This document shows, one piece after another, positions 6,832-14,515 of a stretch of 19,127 bases of DNA. The notes beneath the pieces were generated by a model. It searched no databases. It was not told the origin of the DNA and was given only the letters and a program-made list of their open reading frames with translations. This DNA is from Syntrophomonas sp. UBA5314. GTDB lineage: Bacteria; Bacillota; Syntrophomonadia; Syntrophomonadales; Syntrophomonadaceae. Where the stretch lies: positions 1-19,127 of the forward strand of contig DHRK01000040.1 in the NCBI GenBank assembly GCA_002410325.1, in the 5' to 3' direction. Within the stretch, counting starts at the first letter, position 1. Every line of letters begins with the position of its first letter. Position numbers and translations under genes: made by a program.

Positions 6832-8283
6832 ATGAAAATTTTGTTGGTAGATGACGACCCGGACAGTCGGTATAGTGCGGCAAAGTTTTTGAGCCAGCTG
6901 GGACATGAGGTAATAGAGACAGACTCAGCGCCCAAAGCATTAAACCTCCTGGCTGAACAATCTTTTCCCATGGTTTTATCGGATATTAGAATGCCCGGGA
7001 TGTCCGGCATAGAGCTGCTTAAAGCGATTAGTGCACTGCCCTCCGAGGAGGAAACCAACGTAGTACTGCTCACCGGATACGGGGATATGGATTCAGCTAT
7101 TGACGCCTTTAGAGCCGGAGCCTTTGATTATTTGCTGAAACCGATTAAGGTAAAGGAACTGGCTCTCATAACCCAAAAAATAGAAGCGCAAAATGCCTCT
7201 CAAATGGAAAAAGACGTACCGGAAAAAGATGATACCGGCAAAAAGACCAATAACCCCAGGGGCAACCTGTCAGGTTTTAAAAGAGCCGTCTTCTATTCCG
7301 GGCTTAACAAGATAGGAATATTTTCCGAAAGCATGTTGTGGCTGGTAAAACAAGCATACTTATACCACCAGGACCGGTCCATCCCGGTTTTAATTCATGG
7401 AGAGACCGGAACCGGCAAGGAGGTCATTGCCCGCATCATTCATTTTGGAGCCGGGGAAGAACCTGCTCCTCCATTCATAGCCATAAATTGCGCCGCCATT
7501 ACCTCCAGTCTTTTTGAAAGCGAACTTTTTGGCTATGAAGCAGGCGCCTTCACTGGAGGAGTATCAAAAGGTCAAAAAGGAAAATGTGATCTGGCCAAGG
7601 GTGGAACTCTGTTTTTGGATGAAGTTTCGGAAATACCTCTGGAGCTGCAAGGAAAACTTTTACGAGCCATTCAGGAAAAGTGTTATTATCGGGTTGGCGG
7701 TCTACAGGAAATAAAGATGGATACCCGCTTCATCTGTTCAACCAATGCCAACCTGGATCAAATGGTTGCCAAGGGAACCTTTCGAAAAGACCTGTACTAT
7801 CGTTTAAAAGTAGGCAGTTTATTCATCCCGCCTCTGCGGCAAAGAAAAGAAGATATACTACCCCTGGGCAACTTGTTTCTATGGGATTTCTCCCAACAAA
7901 AAGGCAAGCGCTTTGTAAATATTGGAAACCAGGCTGCCAAGATATTGTTGAATTATTCATGGCCCGGTAATGTTCGCGAGTTGCGCAATTTGATGGAGTG
8001 GATTGTCTTTATGTTCGATGACATTGAGGTCAAACCACAACATTTAAACCTCTCTACCAGTGATAAGCATAAACTGCCGGGCTTCATGTTAATGGCTGCA
8101 GATTATGAGGATGATAATGATACATCGTTGTCCACCCGGAAACAGGGCAACAAAGAATACAGCAAAGAAATCCTGCTGAAAGCCCTGGAAGCACATAACG
8201 GGAACAAAACCGAAGCCGCTCGTTTTCTGGGAATATCTCGTACCACTCTGTATAACTACTTAAAGAACATAGACAAAGAATGA
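6832..8283 (+). CDS. NtrC-type sigma-54-dependent response regulator
   Basis: A 483-aa three-domain activator. The receiver domain spans about 1-120 (KILLVDDDPD, phospho-acceptor Asp51 in LSDIRMPG, Thr81, Lys103 in LLKPIKV). The AAA+ domain follows: Walker A GETGTGKE at 190-197, the sigma-54 contact loop at 238-243, and Walker B GGTLFLDE at 257-264. The C-terminal Fis-type helix-turn-helix is at about 459-478 (KTEAARFLGISRTTLYNYLK). The contact loop reads GAFTGG instead of the near-universal GAFTGA. It starts 19 bp after the kinase, so they form one operon and presumably a phosphorelay pair. Likely targets are the three sigma-54 promoters found in this window; that link is inference. The ATG is preceded by AAAGGGG. 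Confidence 0.94.
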   Translation: MKILLVDDDPDSRYSAAKFLSQLGHEVIETDSAPKALNLLAEQSFPMVLSDIRMPGMSGIELLKAISALPSEEETNVVLLTGYGDMDSAIDAFRAGAFDYLLKPIKVKELALITQKIEAQNASQMEKDVPEKDDTGKKTNNPRGNLSGFKRAVFYSGLNKIGIFSESMLWLVKQAYLYHQDRSIPVLIHGETGTGKEVIARIIHFGAGEEPAPPFIAINCAAITSSLFESELFGYEAGAFTGGVSKGQKGKCDLAKGGTLFLDEVSEIPLELQGKLLRAIQEKCYYRVGGLQEIKMDTRFICSTNANLDQMVAKGTFRKDLYYRLKVGSLFIPPLRQRKEDILPLGNLFLWDFSQQKGKRFVNIGNQAAKILLNYSWPGNVRELRNLMEWIVFMFDDIEVKPQHLNLSTSDKHKLPGFMLMAADYEDDNDTSLSTRKQGNKEYSKEILLKALEAHNGNKTEAARFLGISRTTLYNYLKNIDKE

Positions 8284-8466
8284 TCCGTGCTGTCTCCAGG
8301 CGCTCAGGTATTATCAAGACCGCGTTCTCTTGGAAGTCTGTGCCTGAAAATTGCGGTTTATTGAAAAAAGTCTTCACCCTCCGGCTTTAATCACGATCAC
8401 GCCTCTCACTTTCCCCATAACAAATCGATGAAATTGAATATGGCGTAAACTTATAACGGCAAGGGT

Positions 8467-8481
8467 GGGGTAATAAACCCC
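8467..8481 (+). terminator. Weak hairpin after the two-component operon
   Basis: GGGGT-AATAA-ACCCC forms a short GC-rich stem about 185 bp after the activator stop, followed at a distance by TTTTATT. It may be a weak terminator for the kinase-regulator transcript, placed just before the next sigma-54 promoter. The stem is only 5 bp and the T-run is not adjacent. The rest of 8284-8466 shows no gene. Confidence 0.25.
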
Positions 8482-8493
8482 GGCTCATTTTAT

Positions 8494-8509
8494 TGGCATG
8501 ATAATTGCA
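8494..8509 (+). promoter_or_regulatory. Orphan sigma-54 promoter (-24/-12)
   Basis: TGGCATGATAATTGCA matches the sigma-54 consensus with the invariant GG/GC spacing and differs from the other two sites only at variable positions. It points rightward, but the next gene (Uma2 family) is on the opposite strand and ends at 8582. No convincing plus-strand gene begins downstream. It could be a promoter whose gene has been lost, or one that makes an antisense or small RNA. Confidence 0.75.
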
Positions 8510-8581
8510 TGAAATTATATTCATAAACCTTGCATTTTAATGCTCAAGATAAAAACCGAGAAACAGGGTCCGGGGGAGTGA

Positions 8582-9355
8582 TTATTTTGGAGAGGGGGTT
8601 CCTTTTCTCCACAGGGCCCCTAAAGGAATGTTCAAGCCCGCAAAGTCAGGATGTTCCACGATTTCTTCATCCATTCCGGAGGCCACCAGGGCATATACCT
8701 CGTCCTGCAAGGCAAAACACTCCAGGGTCCTTTCCTGTGGATTGACCAGCCAGTAATGCGGTACTTTCAGAGCCTGATAAACCCGCATTTTCTGCAGGCG
8801 GTCTTTGCGGGCGCTGGAAGGAGACAGCACTTCCACTACCAGGGTGGGGGAGCCGTCAACTCTGGCGTCTTTTACGATTAGGGCCTGTTCCCCGGACACA
8901 TAGAAGACATCCGGCTGAACTACGTTGATGTCGTTCAAAGTAACGTCCAGGGGGGCGTTGAAGATCTCTCCTTCGGGATCAATCTGCCAAAAATAGTCCT
9001 CGAAAATCCTCTGCAGGTTGCGGGAGGCCCGCTGGTGCATGACACTGGGCGACGGTTCTTTTATAAGCATGCCGTCCAGAATCTCATAACGGTAGCCCGG
9101 TTCTTCAGGAAGGTCCAGATAATCCTGGTAGGTCAGCTTTCGGGCGGGGTCGGCTTGATAGGGGGCCGGGCTTTCATTAATCGTAGTTTTACTGAGAGCC
9201 TTGATGACATCGCCGGCGTTGTAGCGGTATTGCCGGTTGCCCAGATCTATAAAAGGGATTTTGTTCTCCCTGGTGTATCTCCATATGGTCTCCACCGAAA
9301 GATGCAGGGCGTCGGCCAAAGCCTGGGCGGTAATTAATTCTTTGTCCGCGGTCAT
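8582..9355 (-). CDS. Uma2-family (PD-(D/E)XK-like) protein with N-terminal helix-turn-helix
   Basis: A 257-aa protein. The ATG at 9355 is chosen because AGAGGTGATC precedes it and a helix-turn-helix starts right after: ELITAQALADALHLSVETIW through NRQYRYNAGDVIKAL, residues about 5-55, a MerR/excisionase-like DNA-binding fold. The remainder is a Uma2 (formerly DUF820) domain with GYRYEILDGML, QPDVFYVS and VVEVLSPSS, the putative acidic nuclease-fold residues, followed by DRLQKMRVYQALKVPHYWLVNP. Uma2 proteins are predicted nucleases of unknown role, abundant in cyanobacteria and some Firmicutes. The fused DNA-binding head and the dyad over its own promoter suggest autoregulation. It is monocistronic. 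Confidence 0.85.
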   Translation of the reverse strand: MTADKELITAQALADALHLSVETIWRYTRENKIPFIDLGNRQYRYNAGDVIKALSKTTINESPAPYQADPARKLTYQDYLDLPEEPGYRYEILDGMLIKEPSPSVMHQRASRNLQRIFEDYFWQIDPEGEIFNAPLDVTLNDINVVQPDVFYVSGEQALIVKDARVDGSPTLVVEVLSPSSARKDRLQKMRVYQALKVPHYWLVNPQERTLECFALQDEVYALVASGMDEEIVEHPDFAGLNIPLGALWRKGTPSPK

Positions 9356-9370
9356 AAGATCACCTCTATA

Positions 9371-9402
9371 TTGATTATAGTTGCCGCGTAAACCATAATC
9401 AA
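9371..9402 (-). promoter_or_regulatory. Sigma-A promoter overlapped by a 12-bp dyad, for the Uma2 gene
   Basis: On the minus strand, TTGATT (9402-9397) and TATAAT (9379-9374) are spaced by exactly 17 bp, a near-consensus housekeeping promoter about 18 bp before the start codon. The same bases form an inverted repeat: 9371-9382 (TTGATTATAGTT) and 9391-9402 (AACCATAATCAA) match in 11 of 12 positions around an 8-bp spacer. The arms cover both the -35 and -10 boxes, as expected for a repressor operator. Confidence 0.8.
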
Positions 9403-9467
9403 CCAAAGACAAGTAAAAACAATCAAAATCAAGTAGGAAGCGGCGCCCCAAACCAAGTTAGATGCTG

Positions 9468-9551
9468 TCAAGCGCATATACGGTAATATAGTCTAAAGCC
9501 AGGCCTTCGAATGCCGGGCTCGTCTTCGACCAGCAAGAGGCTTTTTCGCAC
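9468..9551 (-). pseudogene. Truncated response-regulator gene (start only)
   Basis: A GTG at 9551, preceded by GGAAGGAT, opens a 27-codon frame starting MRKSLLLVEDEPGIRR, the unmistakable first strand and acidic pair of a receiver domain. After residue 16 the similarity stops (PGFRLYYRICA, then TGA). It begins 37 bp after the ABC permease, in the same direction, so a response-regulator gene once followed the exporter and is now broken around 9505. The Uma2 promoter lies only about 65 bp beyond the stop. The family (KdpE/OmpR-like or other) cannot be decided from so little. Confidence 0.65.
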
Positions 9552-9588
9552 GATTATATCCTTCCGGGCTGCTATTCGTGGACAGTTT

Positions 9589-11259
9589 TTATAGCGAGTT
9601 TTTAATAATATCTTTCCAGGTGATGTGGAAGCTTTTATACCACAATCCGCTTAGAATCGCCAGGGAAGCGACGATGTTTACGGCGACCCCCGGGGTTATG
9701 CTTTGGAGGAACAGGTGGAGGCCGGCGCAAGCGCCGCAAACAATAAATAATAAAATCATTACCCCTATGACGGTATAATTCTGATTGGTTTGAAAATCCC
9801 TGTAAAAGGGCAGTTCTTTGTTGTTCATTTTAAAACTGAGCATTATCAGGATCAGCATATTGATGAATATCAGGATGATATCGGGGATAATCCTGACTCC
9901 GCAGATGAGAATAAGTATCAAGGCGGTAAACAGGTAAACCGGGAGGATAATCCTGCTCAGCAGGGCTTTCAGAGCACCTTTTAAGACGGGCGCCGGACTT
10001 TCTATAGGCAGAGCCCGGTAAATCCAGGCGCCCCGGTACTCTTCGCTGGCGCTCAGCATCGTCGGAGTAATAGCCAGGAAAGCCGCGGTCATGTAAAGGC
10101 CGAAAAAGTAATTGCCGCTTGCGATGTGGCTGATAATGTCGCTGAAAGATCCGACGTTTTTTATGGAACTGGCCATTATGATGAAGGGCATGATAATGGC
10201 GAAGGCCAGGTGGGGGTACATCCTGAGCTTGAGCTTTCGTTCATTGGCCAGCATGTTCTGGGTAAACCGGTAGAAAGCGCTTTCGGTCGGACTGAAACAG
10301 AGCAGGCGGGCTGCCGCCTGCTGCAGTTTTTCCTTGATATTTGTCTGGCGAATATGACCGCTGCTGCTGTTCAGTTTTTGCAGCTTGCTCTCAAAATAGG
10401 GCATGACCAGAAAAACATAGAGCAGGGTCGTTAAACCGGGAATGATTATCCCCAATAAGCTTGACCAGGTAAAAAAACCGGTAAAGTTGTGCTCGATGAA
10501 CAGGGTAAAGGGCGCGGCGAACCAGGTCGTAGGTATGAAAAAATGCCACCAGGCCGGGTCGTAGGTGATGGTAACCCGGGACAGGTCAAATATCCTGCCG
10601 ATGAATTGATAGCTTATCAGCATAAAGGCCGAGAGCAGTATCTGAAAATAATTGATAATGTCTTTAAGCTTCTCCCCGTCAAACATAGACAGTATGGCCA
10701 GGTATAGTATCGACGTGATAAAGACTACCAGGAAACAGATAAGGATAAGCTCTATCAGAAATATTAAAGTGAAAACAATACCGTGTTTGATCGAGCCGAT
10801 AAGTAAAGCCGGCCCGGAAATGCTCAGGGTAATGGTTATAAGGTAGATGACGATGTGAATTATCTTGGCGGTATTGACGCTTTTGGAGTCAACCGGCCGG
10901 GGCAGCAGTATATTTTTATCTTTTACATCCAGAAGTACGGTTGAGAAGTCCGAAATCATGGTCGCCATCACCATAAACATGATCGTTCCGAAAACGATAT
11001 TCATGGTTACGAACAGGGGCAGTGGGAGGAGCATTAGCAGGCCGATAAACAATCCTATGAATCCATATAAGAACAAGGAGGACTTAAACGAATTTTTACC
11101 CTCGGGTTTTTGGCTGTTGCTGAGAATGGTGGGAACCCGTCGCTCATCCATGAGCAGTTTGACCTGCAAGATCCTGCGCATGGTGGGATAATCGACATGG
11201 AGTTTGTTAAAGAGATGGGCCAATTTGTCGAGGAGTTTTAAAACCGAAAAATCCTTCAT
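9589..11259 (-). CDS. ABC-2 type exporter permease
   Basis: A 556-aa polytopic membrane protein starting at ATG 11259, four bases after the ATPase stop; the longer frame upstream overlaps the ATPase gene and is not used. About ten to twelve hydrophobic segments are visible, for example LYGFIGLFIGLLMLLPLPLF, GIVFTLIFLIELILICFLVV, SSLLGIIIPGLTTLLYVFLV, LFTALILILICGVRIIPDII and VIGVMILLFIVCGACAGLHL. These are separated by charged loops such as YFESKLQKLNSSSGHIRQTN. The 4-bp gap to the ATP-binding gene shows translational coupling, so the two form one transporter, probably an exporter. The substrate is unknown. Long ABC-2 permeases of this kind occur in Firmicutes with unassigned roles. Confidence 0.85.
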   Translation of the reverse strand: MKDFSVLKLLDKLAHLFNKLHVDYPTMRRILQVKLLMDERRVPTILSNSQKPEGKNSFKSSLFLYGFIGLFIGLLMLLPLPLFVTMNIVFGTIMFMVMATMISDFSTVLLDVKDKNILLPRPVDSKSVNTAKIIHIVIYLITITLSISGPALLIGSIKHGIVFTLIFLIELILICFLVVFITSILYLAILSMFDGEKLKDIINYFQILLSAFMLISYQFIGRIFDLSRVTITYDPAWWHFFIPTTWFAAPFTLFIEHNFTGFFTWSSLLGIIIPGLTTLLYVFLVMPYFESKLQKLNSSSGHIRQTNIKEKLQQAAARLLCFSPTESAFYRFTQNMLANERKLKLRMYPHLAFAIIMPFIIMASSIKNVGSFSDIISHIASGNYFFGLYMTAAFLAITPTMLSASEEYRGAWIYRALPIESPAPVLKGALKALLSRIILPVYLFTALILILICGVRIIPDIILIFINMLILIMLSFKMNNKELPFYRDFQTNQNYTVIGVMILLFIVCGACAGLHLFLQSITPGVAVNIVASLAILSGLWYKSFHITWKDIIKNSL

Positions 11260-11263
11260 AGGA

Positions 11264-12049
11264 TCAGCCCTCTTCCAAAACCGTGATGAATTCATCGGCG
11301 ATGGCCTGGTGCTGGTCAAATCCGGTGAGCTGGTTGAAGATTTCTTCCAGGGAGCCCTCACGGCATTTATGCTTTAATTCTTCAAAGGTTCCATCGGCGA
11401 TAATGCGGCCGTCATTGATCAAAACGATGCGGTTGCTTATTTTCTCTACCACGTCCATGATGTGGGAGGAGTAGAATATGGTTTTCCCCTGAGAAGCCAG
11501 TTCCATCATTATTTCTTTTACAACCATTACACTGTTGGCATCCAGCCCGCTTAAGGGTTCGTCAAAAAATAGCAGGTCGGGATTGTGCAGGAGGCTCGAT
11601 ATGATCAACAGCTTTTGTTTCATGCCTTTGGAATAAGATGAGATCCTGGCCTGATACACGTCTTCAATTCCCAACAGGCTCATGAGCTTTCTGGCTTTGC
11701 GGTCCACGGTTGCGTAGTCGATACCGTATAATTCCCCGATAAAGGTCAGGTATTCCTGGGCGCTGAGGGTTTCATATACTTCGGCGGTTTCGGGAACGTA
11801 ACCAATTCTCCTTTTATATTCAATCCCGCTTTTTATATCTTCGCCGAAGACTTTTACCTCGCCCCTGAATTTATCTACAATACCCAGTATGATTTTGACG
11901 GTGGTGCTTTTGCCGGCCCCGTTGGGACCGATATAACCGATAATTTGGCCCTTGAAGACCTCCAGATTGATGCCTTTCAAGACCTGGTTGCCGCCGTAAC
12001 TCATGGTCAGGTCTTTGATAGAAACGACCACTTCACCGCTAGAATTCAT
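11264..12049 (-). CDS. ABC transporter ATP-binding protein
   Basis: A 261-aa ATPase. The ATG at 12049 has AGGAG five bases upstream, better than the TTG/ATG further out. Walker A GPNGAGKST is at 41-49, the Q-loop region reads GYVPETAEVYETLSAQEYL, the signature YSKGMKQKL replaces LSGGQ (a common variant in ABC-2 exporters), Walker B is LLFFDEPLSGLD, and the switch histidine is in YSSHIMDVVEK. It would power the permease encoded four bases downstream. The C-terminal tail (FNQLTGFDQHQAIADEFITV) is typical of exporters of the drug/bacteriocin type, but the substrate cannot be inferred. Confidence 0.93.
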   Translation of the reverse strand: MNSSGEVVVSIKDLTMSYGGNQVLKGINLEVFKGQIIGYIGPNGAGKSTTVKIILGIVDKFRGEVKVFGEDIKSGIEYKRRIGYVPETAEVYETLSAQEYLTFIGELYGIDYATVDRKARKLMSLLGIEDVYQARISSYSKGMKQKLLIISSLLHNPDLLFFDEPLSGLDANSVMVVKEIMMELASQGKTIFYSSHIMDVVEKISNRIVLINDGRIIADGTFEELKHKCREGSLEEIFNQLTGFDQHQAIADEFITVLEEG

Positions 12050-12161
12050 AAAAACTCCTGTTCCGTGCATCAATTGCGCCCATTAATAACCAATTATGAT
12101 AATAATACCATAAAAGGTGAGCTGGTGACCAAGCGAACCAAAATGCTTTGAAACAGTTCCT

Positions 12162-13652
12162 TCAGCTGCCTGCAACGGTGAATATCTTATGGTCTTGTTT
12201 GCACAGGATGCGGATCAAATTGCGCCCCGAGTAGAGGGCGGGCGGAATGCCGCCTCCCGGTTCCACCCACTGACCGGCCATATAAAAATTCTGCAGACCG
12301 GGCAGGGTCTTGGGAATCTGGGTCTGCAGCGCTTCTTTGGTCATCAGCCACCCTTCATAGGAGCCCCGGTAGTTGCGGGTGTAGTAAAACCAGGTATAGG
12401 GGGTGGCAACATCGGTAACCTCGATGCTGTCTTTGGTTCCGGGGAACAGGCCGTCAATGATCTGCAGGACTTCACCGGCTATCCGCTCTTTTTCTCGATC
12501 ATAGGCCGCGCTGTCCTTTTGCAGGTCTATCCAGCCGTCGTACCCGGTCTCCAGCGTGGCCTGCAGTACGGTGCAGCCCGAAGGAGCCAGGGAAGCGTCA
12601 TAATTGAAGATGCGCAGGTGCATGCTGTCAGTTTCTTGGTTCAGAATTTTCAAAGGCTTGGGCAGCTTGATAAGCTGGGCGGCCTTTTCACCTGAATACT
12701 CCCGGGCCGCGCCGTAGGTGATCATAAGCAGGGGCTTAAATAAGGGCCAGGTTTCAAAACGGTGTCGAATGCTTTGATCCAGGTATTTACCGCCCAGCAT
12801 TTGAAAGATGGTGCTGTATCCATCGGCCGCCGACACTACGATATCAGCCTTTATTTCGGAGCCGTCGGCCAGCCTGATGCCGACTGCCCGGTCGTTTTCC
12901 ACCAGGATCTCTTCAACTGAAGCGCGATAGGTGATCTCTCCGCCCAGCTCCTGGTAGCGGCGGGCAATGGCATCGGAAAACCGCTGGGAGCCGCCTTCCA
13001 CGCAACCGAGCTGACCGCCGGCCAGCTGGCCCAGAACAACGAAGAGGAAAGACACCGGCATATCAGGGAGAAAAAGCTTGTTTATGCACTCCCGGATAAA
13101 GAGATTCTTAAACCGGAGAGTGTACTGGTTGACGGGGACATTGTATTTGATCATGTATTTCAAGAAACCGCGCATCTCCCACAGGCTCTTTACGCCCGCT
13201 CCCATTCCCAGTTCGCGCGGCTCGGGGGCGGGCATATCCAGAGCTGCCAGGTCCCGGCATCCTTTAATAAATTCATCGATGCTCAGCGAATCCTCGGGAG
13301 CGATGGCTTTCATGTCCGCAGCCAGCCGATCCAGATCGGACCCGAAATCCAGGGCCTGATCGCTATCTTGATCATGGAAGCGGACGTAGTGATCGAGGAA
13401 CATCAGGCGGTTATCCCTGAAGGCTCCCAATTCATCGTATATCTTTCGAAACCCGCTGCCCGGTTTACAGGACATCAACCAGTGAATGCAGCCGTCCATG
13501 ACGTATCCGTCCCGCTTCCAGGCGGTACAGACTCCTCCCGGCATGGTGTGGTGTTCGTAAATATGGGTTTTATAACCGTTCATCCGTCCGTAGCAGCCGG
13601 TGGACAGCCCGGCCAGGCCGGCGCCTATAATGACCATGGTTTTTTCAGCCAT
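12162..13652 (-). CDS. CrtI-like NAD(P)/FAD-dependent oxidoreductase
   Basis: A 496-aa flavoprotein of the phytoene desaturase/retinol saturase superfamily (COG1233). The dinucleotide motif VIIGAGLAGLSTGCYG begins at residue 7 with Gly10, Gly12 and Gly15. It continues to HIYEHHTMPGGVCTAWKRDG, whose acidic residue would bind the FAD ribose. A second FAD-contact region near the C-terminus reads AGQWVEPGGGIPPALYSGRN. No other carotenoid genes are nearby, so carotenoid synthesis is unlikely. The clostridial members of this group are mostly uncharacterised, and the substrate is unknown. The start at 13652 follows GGGGGTGAT; the open frame upstream to 13763 has no start with a ribosome binding site. 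The ABC ATPase begins 112 bp downstream. Confidence 0.88.
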   Translation of the reverse strand: MAEKTMVIIGAGLAGLSTGCYGRMNGYKTHIYEHHTMPGGVCTAWKRDGYVMDGCIHWLMSCKPGSGFRKIYDELGAFRDNRLMFLDHYVRFHDQDSDQALDFGSDLDRLAADMKAIAPEDSLSIDEFIKGCRDLAALDMPAPEPRELGMGAGVKSLWEMRGFLKYMIKYNVPVNQYTLRFKNLFIRECINKLFLPDMPVSFLFVVLGQLAGGQLGCVEGGSQRFSDAIARRYQELGGEITYRASVEEILVENDRAVGIRLADGSEIKADIVVSAADGYSTIFQMLGGKYLDQSIRHRFETWPLFKPLLMITYGAAREYSGEKAAQLIKLPKPLKILNQETDSMHLRIFNYDASLAPSGCTVLQATLETGYDGWIDLQKDSAAYDREKERIAGEVLQIIDGLFPGTKDSIEVTDVATPYTWFYYTRNYRGSYEGWLMTKEALQTQIPKTLPGLQNFYMAGQWVEPGGGIPPALYSGRNLIRILCKQDHKIFTVAGS

Positions 13653-13672
13653 TTTATCACCCCCGTATATCC

Positions 13673-13678
13673 ATTGTA
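13673..13678 (-). promoter_or_regulatory. Extended -10 promoter for the FAD oxidoreductase
   Basis: On the minus strand, TGATACAAT is an extended -10 element about 20 bp before the start codon. A -35 box is poor. The rest of the 200-bp gap between kdpC and this gene contains a 7-bp inverted repeat (13795-13801 / 13816-13822) and the palindrome TGTTATGATAACA (13835-13847) just after the kdpC stop, neither with a T-run. Confidence 0.45.
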
Positions 13679-13852
13679 TCAAATCAAAAAAGTGCTTTGG
13701 CCAGCCCCGCCGCCTTGGGCCCGGTGGGATGCTAAAGGCTTTACGGGCTGTTTCCGAACTCATTTAATATATTGTCCGGTTGGGGCGGTTCTTTACTCGC
13801 TTTTTGCAGCCTCCTAGCGAGTCTATATGAAAGGTGTTATGATAACAACATT

Positions 13853-14491
13853 TTAATCGGCTGCTTGTTCAAGCAGCCCCAACTCCTTGGAAATTTCCAG
13901 GTTTACTTTTAATACGTTAACGGTTTCTTCCCCGAAAATACCAAGAAATTTGCCCTGCGTGTTCTCTTTAACGATGGCCTCCAATGTTTTCTGTGACAAC
14001 CCGGTTGCTTCAACCAAAGCCGGTATCTGAACCGCGGCCGATGCGGGGCTGATATGCGGGTCAAGGCCGGAACCCGACGCCGTCAATAAATCAGTGGGGA
14101 TATCCTCTTTCTTTACGGACGGATTTGCTTCCAAGAACTCCGCGATATCAGCCTCCACTCGTTTAACCAGCTCCGGATTGGTCGGTGCGTAGTTTTTTGA
14201 ACCGGAGCCAACTCCGGTATAATCGCCGCTTTCTTTATCCTCCCGGGTGTATGTGTTGTAATTTACAGCGGAAGGGCGGCTTTTCATAAATCGGGCATCT
14301 GAAAAATCTTGCCCCACAAGCTCCGAGCCGATGGCCCGACCATCGATCATGACCAGGCTGCCGTTCGCCTGCTTGGGAAAGATTAGCTGGCTGATTCCCG
14401 TGAGCAGCAGGGGATAGGCCAGCCCGCAAATCAGGAGCAGCGCCAATGTCACCAAAAACGGCTTCTTTATTCCTTTCCAAAATGTAATCAT
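13853..14491 (-). CDS. kdpC: K+-transporting ATPase subunit KdpC
   Basis: A 212-aa KdpC, normal length for the family. One N-terminal membrane anchor (PFLVTLALLLICGLAYPLLL, about 11-30) is followed by an extracytoplasmic domain with the family hallmarks IGSELVGQDFSDARFMKSRP, NYAPTNPEL, DLLTASGSGLDPHISPASAA and TGLSQKTLEAIVKENTQG. KdpC assembles with KdpA and KdpB and is needed for high-affinity K+ uptake. It has an AGGAGG ribosome binding site eight bases before the ATG. A degenerate second copy of the kdpB 3' end lies 24 bp upstream, which suggests kdpB once directly abutted kdpC. Confidence 0.96.
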   Translation of the reverse strand: MITFWKGIKKPFLVTLALLLICGLAYPLLLTGISQLIFPKQANGSLVMIDGRAIGSELVGQDFSDARFMKSRPSAVNYNTYTREDKESGDYTGVGSGSKNYAPTNPELVKRVEADIAEFLEANPSVKKEDIPTDLLTASGSGLDPHISPASAAVQIPALVEATGLSQKTLEAIVKENTQGKFLGIFGEETVNVLKVNLEISKELGLLEQAAD

Positions 14492-14515
14492 TGCGATAAC
14501 CTCCTATTCTAAAAC

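Noticed and set aside
8530..8745. Plus-strand ORF downstream of the orphan sigma-54 promoter
   Set aside because: It starts with TTG without a ribosome binding site and is mostly antisense to the Uma2 3' end; no recognisable protein features.
11260..11361. 34-residue N-terminal extension of the ABC permease
   Set aside because: It is out of frame within the 3' end of the ATPase gene; ATG 11259 is four bases after the ATPase stop, as in coupled pairs.
13653..13763. 37-residue N-terminal extension of the FAD oxidoreductase
   Set aside because: The Rossmann motif starts directly after the ATG at 13652, which has its own ribosome binding site, and a -10 element lies inside the extension.
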